Shown here: piece by piece, positions 8,014 to 16,103 of the stretch
Layout of the letters: each line of letters begins with the position of its first letter
Position numbering within the stretch: position 1 is the first letter of the stretch
DNA from: an uncultured Eubacterium sp.
GTDB taxonomy: Bacteria > Bacillota > Clostridia > Lachnospirales > Lachnospiraceae
NCBI GenBank assembly: GCA_900552795.1
Contig: USBB01000005.1
Coordinates: forward strand, 1 to 64,000
Direction of reading: 5' to 3'
Length of the DNA: 64,000 nt
Program-made: the position numbers and the translations under genes
Notes under the pieces: model-generated
Databases searched by the model: none
Told to the model about the DNA's origin: nothing
What the model saw: the letters and a program-made list of their open reading frames with translations, nothing else

Positions 8014-9060
8014 ATGGACAAGGTTAAAAAGGTATTAAATCATATATTTATTGATGGTCTTGGAGGCATGGCATTAGGATTGTTTTCAACGCTTATAATA
8101 GGAACGATAATATCGCAGATTGCTGCTTTTGTCGGAGGAACTGCCGGGGAGTATATAAACGGAGTTGCGAATGCTGCCAAGACACTTACAGGTGCCGGAA
8201 TAGGTGTGGGCGTCGCAGTAAAATTCGGTGCAGGGCCGCTTGTGACGGTCTCGGCGGCAGTTGCAGGTATGATAGGTGCTTTTCCTGATATTGCTTCGAT
8301 GTCTGAAATTGTGATAGGAAAACCTGGAGAACCGCTTGGAGCCTTTGTCGCAGCACTTGTTGCTATAGAAATAGGAAAGCTTGTGTCAGGAAAAACAGGT
8401 GTCGACATTATCGTAACGCCGGCGTTATCGATAAGTACAGGAGCTTTTGTTGGATTTGTCGCAGGACCGCCGATATCTGCTTTTATGATATGGCTTGGAA
8501 ATCTTGTAAATATAAATGTTGAACAGCACCCTGTAATCGGTGGGATTCTTATATCGGTATTTATGGGAATGATACTCACACTGCCTATAAGCTCGGCAGC
8601 TATAGGAGTTTCTATGGGAATAAGCGGAATTGCGGCAGGAGCTGCGACGGTAGGCTGCTGCTGTCAGATGGTAGGCTTTGCGGTGGCAAGCTACAGAGAA
8701 AATAAAATGGGAGGACTGATTGCGCAGGGACTTGGAACGTCAATGCTGCAGATACCTAATATAGTAAAAAAACCGATGATATGGCTTCCTGCAATAATTT
8801 CAAGTGCCATTTTAGGTCCTGTATCAAGTACGCTTCTTAAAATGACAAGCACTCCGACAGGTTCAGGAATGGGTTCCGCAGGTTTTGTAGGACAGATTAT
8901 GGCATGGCAGAGCATGTCACAGACAATGCCTGCACATATAGTTATTATAGAAATAGCAGTGATGCATTTTGTGCTTCCTGCCTTAGTTACACTTGTGATA
9001 TCTGAAACTATGAGAAAATATAATCTTATAAAAAAGGATGATATGCTGTTAAGGCTGTAA
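8014..9060 (+). CDS. PTS system IIC-like membrane protein (PTS_EIIC_2 type)
   Basis: The 348-residue protein is very hydrophobic, with about 8-9 membrane segments and many Gly-Ala-rich helices (GGMALGLFSTLIIGTIISQ, GAGIGVGVAVKFGAGPLVTVS). It resembles the stand-alone PTS EIIC_2 family common in Clostridia, which lacks IIA and IIB domains; the substrate is not known. I chose ATG 8014, 6 bases after GAGGA, over the in-frame ATG at 8002 inside the ribosome site. It sits 9 bases before an M18 aminopeptidase and after a pectin-type esterase, but a shared pathway is only a guess. Confidence 0.75.
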   Translation: MDKVKKVLNHIFIDGLGGMALGLFSTLIIGTIISQIAAFVGGTAGEYINGVANAAKTLTGAGIGVGVAVKFGAGPLVTVSAAVAGMIGAFPDIASMSEIVIGKPGEPLGAFVAALVAIEIGKLVSGKTGVDIIVTPALSISTGAFVGFVAGPPISAFMIWLGNLVNINVEQHPVIGGILISVFMGMILTLPISSAAIGVSMGISGIAAGAATVGCCCQMVGFAVASYRENKMGGLIAQGLGTSMLQIPNIVKKPMIWLPAIISSAILGPVSSTLLKMTSTPTGSGMGSAGFVGQIMAWQSMSQTMPAHIVIIEIAVMHFVLPALVTLVISETMRKYNLIKKDDMLLRL

Positions 9061-9069
9061 AGGGTTAAT

Positions 9070-10347
9070 ATGTTTGATAAAATAGAAATAAATAAAGGAT
9101 TATTAGAATTTATAGAATCATCACATGTGTCGTATCAGACGGTTGATACGATAACAAAAAGACTTAAAAATGCAGGCTTTTGTGATATTTGTGATAGTGA
9201 TTTTAATGAGAGCGTAAAAGGACGATGCGCGAAAATTTATTCGATCCGGGCAGGCTCGTCACTTATAGCGATGAAATTTCCGGAAAATAGTGAAATCAGG
9301 CCCAAAGGGTTTCATATGGTATGTGCACATACTGATTCACCTATGTTTAAAATAAAAGAAAATGCAGAGCATACCGATGCAAACGGTTACTGTAAGCTTA
9401 ACACAGAAAAATACGGAGGCATGATAGTTAATACATGGCTTGACAGGCCTTTGTCAGTTGCGGGCAGGGTTGTGTTTGAAAATGATGGAGAGCTTAATAC
9501 ACGCAATGTGGATTTAAAGCAGCCTTTATATATAATACCTAATGTTGCGATTCATATGATACGCGGCTTGGATGAGAAGCCTTTAAGCATACAGACTGAT
9601 TTGCAGCCGATAGGCGGTGAGGGGCTTTATGAAATGCTTGCAAAAGAGGCAGGCTGTAAGGACGTTTCAGATATTTTAGGGACTGATTTATATTTATATA
9701 ATGTGCAAAATGGCTGTATTTTGGGAAGTGACAGTCAGTTTGTCTGTTCACCGCGCCTTGATGATTTACAGTGTGTTTATACTGCGCTTGAGGCTTTTCT
9801 TGCTGCGGACAGTGACGATTATATCAATGTGTTCGGTGTGTTTGATAACGAGGAGGTTGGAAGTCTTTCAAGACAGGGGGCAGCGTCTGATTTTCTTAAA
9901 AGAATTCTTGATATGACATCAGAGGCACTTGATTTGTCAGCTCAGGAGTATGCACAAATGCTTGATAAAAGTTTTATGGTCAGTGCGGACAATGCTCATG
10001 CGGTGCATCCTAATCATCCTGAAAAGGCGGATATTGTCAATCGTCCAAAGCTTAACGGTGGCGTGGTAATAAAGTATCATGGCGGACAAAGATATACTAC
10101 CGATGCGTATTCGGGAGCATTTATAAAGCAGATTTGTAAAAATAACAGAATACCGTATCAGATATATCACAATAATTCCGATATTGCAGGCGGTTCAACA
10201 CTTGGAAATCTTATACAGGCAAATGTGTCTGTAAAGGCAGCTGATATAGGAGTTGCACAGCTTGCGATGCACTCATCATACGAGACAGCAGGTGCGGAAG
10301 ATACATTGAATATGTATAAATTTATGAAATTATTTTATTCTATATGA
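9070..10347 (+). CDS. apeB: M18 family aminopeptidase
   Basis: The 425-residue enzyme matches M18 (aspartyl-type) aminopeptidases, zinc-dependent cytosolic exopeptidases that remove N-terminal acidic or neutral residues. Metal-site motifs are visible: HTDSP (H87), DNEEVGS with its adjacent Glu pair, and the C-terminal H-N-N-S-D-I-A-G-G-S-T-L-G segment carrying another ligand. Length is typical. The start ATG 9070 lies 9 bases after the PTS-like gene, with AAGGGTT between them, so the two are probably cotranscribed. Confidence 0.9.
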   Translation: MFDKIEINKGLLEFIESSHVSYQTVDTITKRLKNAGFCDICDSDFNESVKGRCAKIYSIRAGSSLIAMKFPENSEIRPKGFHMVCAHTDSPMFKIKENAEHTDANGYCKLNTEKYGGMIVNTWLDRPLSVAGRVVFENDGELNTRNVDLKQPLYIIPNVAIHMIRGLDEKPLSIQTDLQPIGGEGLYEMLAKEAGCKDVSDILGTDLYLYNVQNGCILGSDSQFVCSPRLDDLQCVYTALEAFLAADSDDYINVFGVFDNEEVGSLSRQGAASDFLKRILDMTSEALDLSAQEYAQMLDKSFMVSADNAHAVHPNHPEKADIVNRPKLNGGVVIKYHGGQRYTTDAYSGAFIKQICKNNRIPYQIYHNNSDIAGGSTLGNLIQANVSVKAADIGVAQLAMHSSYETAGAEDTLNMYKFMKLFYSI

Positions 10348-10418
10348 TACCAATATTTGGTAATATGCGTATAAACCTTACAAATTAATTGAAAATTGTG
10401 GTTTCATATCATAATTGA

Positions 10419-10447
10419 TTGAAAATATTTTTTGTTAATGATATAAT
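10419..10447 (+). promoter_or_regulatory. Sigma-A-type promoter of the EAL-protein operon
   Basis: TTGAAA (10419-10424) and a perfect TATAAT (10442-10447) are separated by 17 bases. Transcription would start near 10454, leaving about 70 bases of leader before the GTG start. That leader does not match a cyclic-di-GMP riboswitch by eye. Confidence 0.75.
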
Positions 10448-10522
10448 AGCGGCATATAAAAACGTGTTTAATAATATAGCTAAGGGGGATTACGCAGCAG
10501 CGGTTGCAGGCGGAAAATAGTA

Positions 10523-12736
10523 GTGGATAAAAAATTAACAATATTACTTATTTTGGAAAATAAAGAAGAACGCAGTCAGTTATATCAGATGTTTAATGAA
10601 GAATATAATGTTGTACTTGCAGATAATTATGATTATGCGATAAGCATTCTTAAAAAAATCAAAGTTTCGCTGATTATAATGGGACTGAATAAGGATAATG
10701 AGAAAAATCTTTGGTTTGTGGAAAGATGTGTAGGAAATGAAAAATTTCGTAAAATTCCTATTGTTTTATCGGTAGATCATTCAGCAGATAAAGAAGAGGC
10801 GGTAAAGTATCTTGAAAATGGTGTCTGGGATTATATAAAAACACCCTACAATGAAAATCTTCTTAAGTATCGTGTTAAGAATATAATCAGTACTAATGAA
10901 ATGTCTATTTACAGGGAATTGAAGTATCGGGAAAGATACGATTTGCGGACAGGAATGTATAACAGAAACGCTTTTTTTGAGGAAACCCGTAAAGTAATAG
11001 ACAATAATCCACAGTATGATTATGCATTTATACGTTTTGACATACACAAATTTCAGCTTGTTAATCAGTTTTACGGAATAGAGGAGGGGGACAGGCTTAT
11101 AAAGTTTATTGCCCACGACATAGTTGAGGATATGCGTCTTGTGCATGAACGGTCAGGTATAGAGGGCAGAAGAGTCGCAAGTTACGGGCATATAATGGTG
11201 GACGTGTTTTGCTGCTGTGTTCCTTATATAAGTAAAGATGACATTTTGCAGCATTTTAAAAATATAAGGGACAGAATTTCTACATACGGAATTAATCTCG
11301 ATTTGCTGCCTGTTTTTGGTGTATATATTGTTAAAGACAGAAGTCTTCCTGTTAATGAAATGTATGACCGTGCTAATATGGCATCAAAGAAGTGCAAGGG
11401 TAATTATGTTAAAAATTATGCATTTTATGATGAAAGCATGGGGAAAAATATGCTTGATGAGCAGATGCTTGTAAATGAGATGTCGCAGGCACTTGCAGAT
11501 GAACAATTTGAGATTTATCTTCAGCCTAAGTATGAGGTGAGAAAATACAGGATGATTGGTGCGGAAGCACTTGTGCGGTGGATTCATCCGCAGAGAGGAA
11601 TGATTTCTCCCGGAGATTTTATACCGTTATTTGAGAGTAACGGTTTTATAATGCAGCTTGACGAATACGTGTGGGAACACGCATGTATGCTTATAAGAAA
11701 GTGGCTTGATGATGGCAGAAAACCGTGTCCTATTTCAGTTAATATGTCAAGGGTAAGCGTGTATAATCCTCATCTTGTGGAAATATTATGCGGGCTTGTA
11801 AAAAAGTATAATATACCGCCAAGACTTTTAGAACTTGAACTTACTGAAAGCGCATTTGTAAATAATCCTGCAGTTATTAAAAAAACTATGGAAGAGCTGC
11901 AAAATAATGGGTTTACAATTCTTATGGATGACTTTGGTACCGGATATTCAGCACTGAATGCTTTAAAGGATATTTCGCTTGATGTGATAAAAATGGATAT
12001 GAGTTTTTTGTCAAAGACTGAATATCCGGAGAGAAGTAAATGTATTATGGCATCTTTAGTGAAAATGGCGAAGCGGCTTAAAATGTCAGTTGTTGTGGAA
12101 GGTGTTGAAACTAAAGAACAGCTTGAATTTTTAAGAAGCATAGGCTGCGAATTTATACAGGGTTATTACTTTGCAAAGCCAATGCCTGTTGAAGATTATG
12201 AGGTTTGTGCATTTGAGAATTGTACTGAATGTGAAATAAATGAAGATGAAAGATTTGATATCGGGGATACGACACTTTTGGCATATAATGAACATATGGA
12301 TATGTTATTTAATAACATATTTCAGCCGATTGCGATGTATGAATATATAGATGGTGATATAGAAACGATACGTGTTAATAATTCGTATCAGGAAACATTT
12401 GGATTCGATAGTGTAATTTTAAGGCTTAAGGATGGAACTGGTGATATATTTATATCAAAAGAAGATAAGCGGATAGTATTTGATGCATTTAAAAAAGCAG
12501 TTGATACACAGGATTGTGCAGAATGTGAATACTGCAGAATGACAAAAGAAGGTGTAGGAAAATGGGTTCGTATAAGTCTTATGTATATGGGAAGTATTGA
12601 AAACAGGCATATTATTTTTGCTACTCTTACAGATATGAGCATGCAGAAAAAAATACAGGAAAGATTAATGAGCTATAAAAATATGCTTTTTAAAGAAAAA
12701 GAAAAAAAGAAACGGGGTGTTTATTATGAGACTTAA
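10523..12736 (+). CDS. EAL-domain c-di-GMP phosphodiesterase with dead REC and GGDEF
   Basis: The 737-residue protein has four parts. Residues 3-125 form a receiver-like domain without the phosphorylatable Asp (IIMGLN where LLLD is expected). Residues about 135-300 are a GGDEF domain whose signature has become YGHIMVD (about 221-227), so no cyclase activity is expected. Residues about 320-570 are an EAL domain with EAL (348-350), ELTE, DDFGTG (469-474), VIKMD, EGVE and QGYYFAKP, all consistent with an active phosphodiesterase. Residues about 590-720 look PAS-like. The start is GTG 10523, preceded by CAGGCGG. The 3' end overlaps the next gene by 11 bases. Confidence 0.88.
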   Translation: MDKKLTILLILENKEERSQLYQMFNEEYNVVLADNYDYAISILKKIKVSLIIMGLNKDNEKNLWFVERCVGNEKFRKIPIVLSVDHSADKEEAVKYLENGVWDYIKTPYNENLLKYRVKNIISTNEMSIYRELKYRERYDLRTGMYNRNAFFEETRKVIDNNPQYDYAFIRFDIHKFQLVNQFYGIEEGDRLIKFIAHDIVEDMRLVHERSGIEGRRVASYGHIMVDVFCCCVPYISKDDILQHFKNIRDRISTYGINLDLLPVFGVYIVKDRSLPVNEMYDRANMASKKCKGNYVKNYAFYDESMGKNMLDEQMLVNEMSQALADEQFEIYLQPKYEVRKYRMIGAEALVRWIHPQRGMISPGDFIPLFESNGFIMQLDEYVWEHACMLIRKWLDDGRKPCPISVNMSRVSVYNPHLVEILCGLVKKYNIPPRLLELELTESAFVNNPAVIKKTMEELQNNGFTILMDDFGTGYSALNALKDISLDVIKMDMSFLSKTEYPERSKCIMASLVKMAKRLKMSVVVEGVETKEQLEFLRSIGCEFIQGYYFAKPMPVEDYEVCAFENCTECEINEDERFDIGDTTLLAYNEHMDMLFNNIFQPIAMYEYIDGDIETIRVNNSYQETFGFDSVILRLKDGTGDIFISKEDKRIVFDAFKKAVDTQDCAECEYCRMTKEGVGKWVRISLMYMGSIENRHIIFATLTDMSMQKKIQERLMSYKNMLFKEKEKKKRGVYYET

Positions 12737-14330
12737 TTTTTTGGGTGCAGATCATGAGGTTACAGGAAGTTGTCATTATATTTGTGCATGCGGCAAAAAT
12801 ATTTTGATTGACTGCGGTATGGAACAGGGAAATGATGTTTATGAAAATCAGGAGCTTCCTATACCGGCATCTGATGTGGATTATGTGCTTCTTACACATG
12901 CACATATTGATCATTCAGGGCTTATACCTTTATTGTATACCAATGGCTTCAGAGGAAATATTTATACTACAAAAGCAACCGTTGATTTGTGTGATATAAT
13001 GCTTAAGGATAGTGCGCATATACAGGAGTTTGAAGCTGAATGGCGAAACAGAAAGGCAAGACGTTCAAATGGCTCATTAAAAGAATTTCTGCCTCTTTAT
13101 GATATGGATGCTGCAGTAAATGTAATGAAACAGTTCGTGGGTTGTGAGTATAATCAGATGATTGAAATCTGTGACGGGGTAAAGATACGTTTTAATGATG
13201 CAGGTCATTTGCTTGGCTCTGCAAGTATAGAGGTATGGCTTACGGAGGATGATGTATCAAAGAAAATAGTATTTTCAGGTGATATAGGTAATATAAATAA
13301 GCCGATTATCAAAGATCCGTCACATATTGATGAGGCTGATTATGTGGTTATGGAGTCAACATACGGTGACAGAACGCACGGAGGAACACCTGATTACATT
13401 TCTGAGCTTGCCGAGGTATTTAACAGAACCTTTGCAAGAGGCGGAAATGTTGTTATACCGTCTTTTGCAGTAGGAAGAACGCAGGAGCTTTTGTATTTTA
13501 TAAGAAAAATAAAGGCTGATAAGCTGGTCGACAGAACGTTTGATGTGTATCTTGACAGTCCTCTGGCTATAGAATCAACGGCAGTATTCAGTAAAAATAT
13601 ATACCAGTGCTTTGACGAGGAGGCAATGGAACTGATAAATAAAGGAATTAATCCGCTTACTTTTGATGGACTTAAGTTTGCAACAACAAGCGAAAATTCC
13701 AAGATGATTAATTTTGACCCGAATCCAAAGGTAATTATTTCTGCTTCAGGAATGTGTGAGGCAGGAAGAATAAGACATCATTTAAAGCATAATCTGTGGA
13801 GACCGGAATGTACGATTCTTTTTGTTGGATATCAGGCTGTTGGTACAACCGGAAGAGCTATTGTGGATGGGGCAAAGGAAATAAAGCTGTTTGGTGAACC
13901 TATTCAGGTAAGTGCAGAGATTGCACAGCTTGCAGGTGCAAGCGGTCATGCGGACAGAGAAGGTCTTATAAGATGGATCAAAGCCTTTAAGAAAAAACCG
14001 CAGAGAGTTTTTGTTGTTCATGGCGAGGATGGAGTGTGCGATACATTTACAAATCTTTTAAGGGTGGAGTATGGTTTTGATGCAGTTGCGCCATATACAG
14101 GTGCATCATTTGACCTCATTACGGATGAGTTTGTAAATGATGGCAACAGAGAAAAGAAAACGCGAAGAGCTGTTGCAAATGCTAATAGAAATCAGGGAGT
14201 TTTTGCTAGACTTCTTGCAGCCGGAAGCAGACTTATCAGCGTTATAGGCCGCAATGAGGGCGGTGCCAATAAGGATTTGGCTAAGTTTGCAGACCAGATA
14301 AATGCGCTCTGTGATAAATGGGATAAATAA
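12726..14330 (+). CDS. MBL-fold/beta-CASP metallohydrolase (RNA-processing type)
   Basis: A 534-residue metallo-beta-lactamase-fold protein with a beta-CASP insert. The zinc motif is HAHIDH (58-63), followed by GDIGN, SFAVGRTQELLY and the beta-CASP signature SASGMCEAGRIRHHL; a late His motif is VVHGE. This arrangement groups it with the CPSF/YSH1-like exonuclease family rather than with RNase J, which is longer and differs at the C-terminus. It is presumed to act on RNA. The start at ATG 12726 follows GGGGTG and overlaps the EAL gene by 11 bases, so translation is probably coupled. The C-terminal 70 residues are basic. Confidence 0.85.
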   Translation: MRLNFLGADHEVTGSCHYICACGKNILIDCGMEQGNDVYENQELPIPASDVDYVLLTHAHIDHSGLIPLLYTNGFRGNIYTTKATVDLCDIMLKDSAHIQEFEAEWRNRKARRSNGSLKEFLPLYDMDAAVNVMKQFVGCEYNQMIEICDGVKIRFNDAGHLLGSASIEVWLTEDDVSKKIVFSGDIGNINKPIIKDPSHIDEADYVVMESTYGDRTHGGTPDYISELAEVFNRTFARGGNVVIPSFAVGRTQELLYFIRKIKADKLVDRTFDVYLDSPLAIESTAVFSKNIYQCFDEEAMELINKGINPLTFDGLKFATTSENSKMINFDPNPKVIISASGMCEAGRIRHHLKHNLWRPECTILFVGYQAVGTTGRAIVDGAKEIKLFGEPIQVSAEIAQLAGASGHADREGLIRWIKAFKKKPQRVFVVHGEDGVCDTFTNLLRVEYGFDAVAPYTGASFDLITDEFVNDGNREKKTRRAVANANRNQGVFARLLAAGSRLISVIGRNEGGANKDLAKFADQINALCDKWDK

Positions 14331-14360
14331 TTTTAGATTTGAAGGAAATGTGAGTAAGTT

Positions 14361-15293
14361 ATGAAAAAAATACTGTTTGTGTTCAATCCAAATTCAGGAA
14401 AAGGTCAGATAAAAAACAATCTTATGAAAATAATACAGATATTTTCCGAGGAAGGATATGAAGTTACGGTATACCCTACAAAAGCTGAAAAAGATGGATA
14501 TGAATATCTTGTTAAAAATGAAGGTAATTATGATATTATAGCATGCAGCGGCGGCGACGGGACATTAAATGAAACAGTTGCTGCCGTGATGGGCTATAGC
14601 GGTATAAAGCCGCCGATAGGCTACATACCGAGCGGTACCACGAATGATTTTGCAAATAGTCTTAATATACCTAAAAATATGATAAGTGCTGCGAGACATA
14701 TAGTTAATGGCAGCAGATTTTCTATAGATGTGGGAATTGTAAATAAAGAAAGATATTTTAATTATGTTGCGGCTTTCGGAGCATTTACGGCAGTTTCCTA
14801 TGCTACGCCGCAATCACTTAAAAATGTGCTCGGACATCAGGCATATGTACTTGAAGCAGTAAAAAGCTTATCTGAATTAAAACCTATATATATGGAGGTT
14901 GAATCTGACGGTGTATCCGTAAGGGATTGGTTTGTATACGGGATGGTGAGCAACACGATGTCCGTAGGAGGCCTGAAAGGGCTTACTGGAACAGGAATTG
15001 ATTTGCAGGATGGACTTTTTGAGGTGACTTTAATAAAAGAAATTAAAAGTCCTCTTGATTTTCAGCAGCTTGTAACGGCATTTCTTACACAAAAGCTTGA
15101 TGAGTGTGAAATGCTGTATTCATTCAGGACAAATCACATTACCTTTAAGTCAGATGAAAAAGTTGCGTGGACTCTTGATGGAGAATTTGGCGGAAAGCAT
15201 GATGAAATAGTGTTTGATGTTATAGAAAAAGCAGTTGATTTTTTGGTGAAAACGCGAAAAATGTCGGAAAATGAAAGTTTGCCTGTTTTTTAA
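14361..15293 (+). CDS. Diacylglycerol/lipid kinase, YegS/BmrU family
   Basis: The 310-residue protein carries the diacylglycerol-kinase catalytic motifs: N-terminal FVFNPNSGKGQ, the nucleotide-binding GGDGTLNE, and PSGTTNDFA, followed by the beta-sandwich C-terminal domain. The family phosphorylates diacylglycerol or related lipids at the membrane; in Gram-positive bacteria DgkB recycles diacylglycerol from lipoteichoic acid synthesis. Whether this is DgkB or a paralogue cannot be settled here. ATG 14361 follows GAAGGAA. It sits 30 bases after the beta-CASP gene and probably belongs to the same operon. Confidence 0.87.
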   Translation: MKKILFVFNPNSGKGQIKNNLMKIIQIFSEEGYEVTVYPTKAEKDGYEYLVKNEGNYDIIACSGGDGTLNETVAAVMGYSGIKPPIGYIPSGTTNDFANSLNIPKNMISAARHIVNGSRFSIDVGIVNKERYFNYVAAFGAFTAVSYATPQSLKNVLGHQAYVLEAVKSLSELKPIYMEVESDGVSVRDWFVYGMVSNTMSVGGLKGLTGTGIDLQDGLFEVTLIKEIKSPLDFQQLVTAFLTQKLDECEMLYSFRTNHITFKSDEKVAWTLDGEFGGKHDEIVFDVIEKAVDFLVKTRKMSENESLPVF

Positions 15294-15335
15294 GTTGTCT
15301 TTATCGCATTTATGTAGTATCATACAGTAAAACAG

Positions 15336-15363
15336 CTGACTGTTTATGGCGGTCTGTTATAAT
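15336..15363 (+). promoter_or_regulatory. Promoter of the HPr-like gene
   Basis: CTGACT (15336-15341) and a perfect TATAAT (15358-15363) are 16 bases apart. They lie about 23 bases before the start codon, which has AAAGGGAGG as ribosome site. Confidence 0.6.
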
Positions 15364-15386
15364 GAGGTACAAAGGGAGGAACTTTT

Positions 15387-15623
15387 ATGATTACAGTATC
15401 AATATTATTAGACTCGGTAGAAAAAGTTCAGCGTTTCGTAACAGTAATCAGCAGATATTCGTGTTCTTTTGACATAGAGTCGGGACACAGCTGTGTTGAT
15501 GCAAAATCACTTGTAGGACTCTTCAGTCTTGATATAAGCAAACCGTTACATCTTACAATACAGGATGAGGGAGAGCAGATAGAGGATATATTAAGAGATA
15601 TTAATGAATTTATGGAGTATTGA
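15387..15623 (+). CDS. HPr-like protein without the catalytic histidine
   Basis: The 78-residue protein has the HPr fold pattern in its second half: CVDAKSLVGLFSLDISKPLHL matches the HPr stretch VNAKSIMGVMSLG around the regulatory Ser46. The first half lacks the G-I-H-A-R-P-A loop with phosphorylatable His15; LLDSVEKVQRFVTVISRY stands there instead. By analogy with Crh, which keeps Ser46 but lost His15, this is more likely a regulatory or structural paralogue than a PTS phosphocarrier. Its stop codon overlaps the start of a small Cys-rich gene (TGATG). Confidence 0.75.
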   Translation: MITVSILLDSVEKVQRFVTVISRYSCSFDIESGHSCVDAKSLVGLFSLDISKPLHLTIQDEGEQIEDILRDINEFMEY

Positions 15624-15796
15624 TGGCAGGTAATTATGTAAAGCATGGGGAACCTGAAAGAGCAGGCATAAAAGGCAAAGAAAATGATTATATAAACTGT
15701 GTATATAACAGAAAAGGTTTATGCATTCTTTCAGATTGTCCGTGTTTGAAAGCGGCAGACAAAAAACTTTTGTGCAGCAGCTTTAAAGAAGGTTGA
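15623..15796 (+). CDS. 57-residue cysteine-rich protein, function unknown
   Basis: An open frame of 57 residues starts at ATG 15623 and shares one base with the HPr-like stop codon (TGATG), a classic coupling arrangement. It has five cysteines: C26, C34, C39, C41 and C51, with a CPC core. The N-terminal half is polar and charged, and there is no membrane segment or signal peptide. The spacing could hold a metal or Fe-S centre, but I do not recognise a family. The stop codon lies inside the -35 box of the downstream tRNA promoter. Reading-frame usage looks like that of neighbouring genes. Confidence 0.65.
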   Translation: MAGNYVKHGEPERAGIKGKENDYINCVYNRKGLCILSDCPCLKAADKKLLCSSFKEG

Positions 15797-15820
15797 CAAT
15801 TACACCAAAAACATTATACA
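15793..15820 (+). promoter_or_regulatory. Promoter of tRNA-Leu(CAG)
   Basis: A consensus TTGACA (15793-15798) and TATACA (15815-15820) are separated by 16 bases, about 29 bases before the tRNA. The -35 box overlaps the TGA stop of the Cys-rich microprotein. Confidence 0.7.
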
Positions 15821-15848
15821 ATATATGTCGTTGTGTGTGACACAATAT

Positions 15849-15931
15849 GCGGAAATGTCGGAATGGCAGACGAGCAAGATTCAGATTCTTGTGTGGGTTA
15901 CCACGTGTGGGTTCAAGTCCCATTTTCCGCA
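15849..15931 (+). tRNA. tRNA-Leu (anticodon CAG)
   Basis: The cloverleaf is complete. Acceptor arms are GCGGAAA (15849-15855) and TTTCCGC (15924-15930) with discriminator A. The anticodon stem CAAGA/TCTTG encloses the loop TTCAGAT, giving anticodon CAG for CUG codons. A long variable arm (GTGGGTTACCACG) is typical of leucine tRNAs, and the T-loop is GTTCAAGTC. CCA is not encoded. Confidence 0.93.
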
Positions 15932-15946
15932 CTTGTATTTTTATGG

Positions 15947-15996
15947 TGCACAGGTATCGTTTCATTTTTTTATTTGAAACGGTCCTGTGCTTTTTT
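15947..15996 (+). terminator. Terminator after tRNA-Leu(CAG)
   Basis: GCACAGGTATCGTTTCA pairs imperfectly with TTGAAACGGTCCTGTGC and is followed by TTTTTTCTTTT. It lies 16 bases after the tRNA. Confidence 0.8.
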
Positions 15997-16030
15997 CTTT
16001 TCAGTTATCCTTTGATTTGTATGGAAATAG

Positions 16031-16060
16031 TTGATATTTAAAGATGTTGTGTGTTAATAT
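16031..16060 (+). promoter_or_regulatory. Promoter of the CheX-receiver fusion gene
   Basis: TTGATA (16031-16036) and TAATAT (16055-16060) are 18 bases apart, about 44 bases before the start codon. Confidence 0.45.
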
Positions 16061-16103
16061 AAAATAAAATCACCTAATATTCAAAAAAGTGAGGAGGAGT
16101 TAT

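Noticed and set aside
8040..8579. 179-codon minus-strand frame opposite the PTS-like gene
   Set aside because: It is a shadow of a real gene with strong membrane-protein pattern; the Pro/Ala/Ile-rich product matches nothing and has no ribosome site.
10448..10522. Possible cyclic-di-GMP riboswitch in the leader of the EAL gene
   Set aside because: The leader is only about 70 bases and lacks the conserved GEMM core elements.
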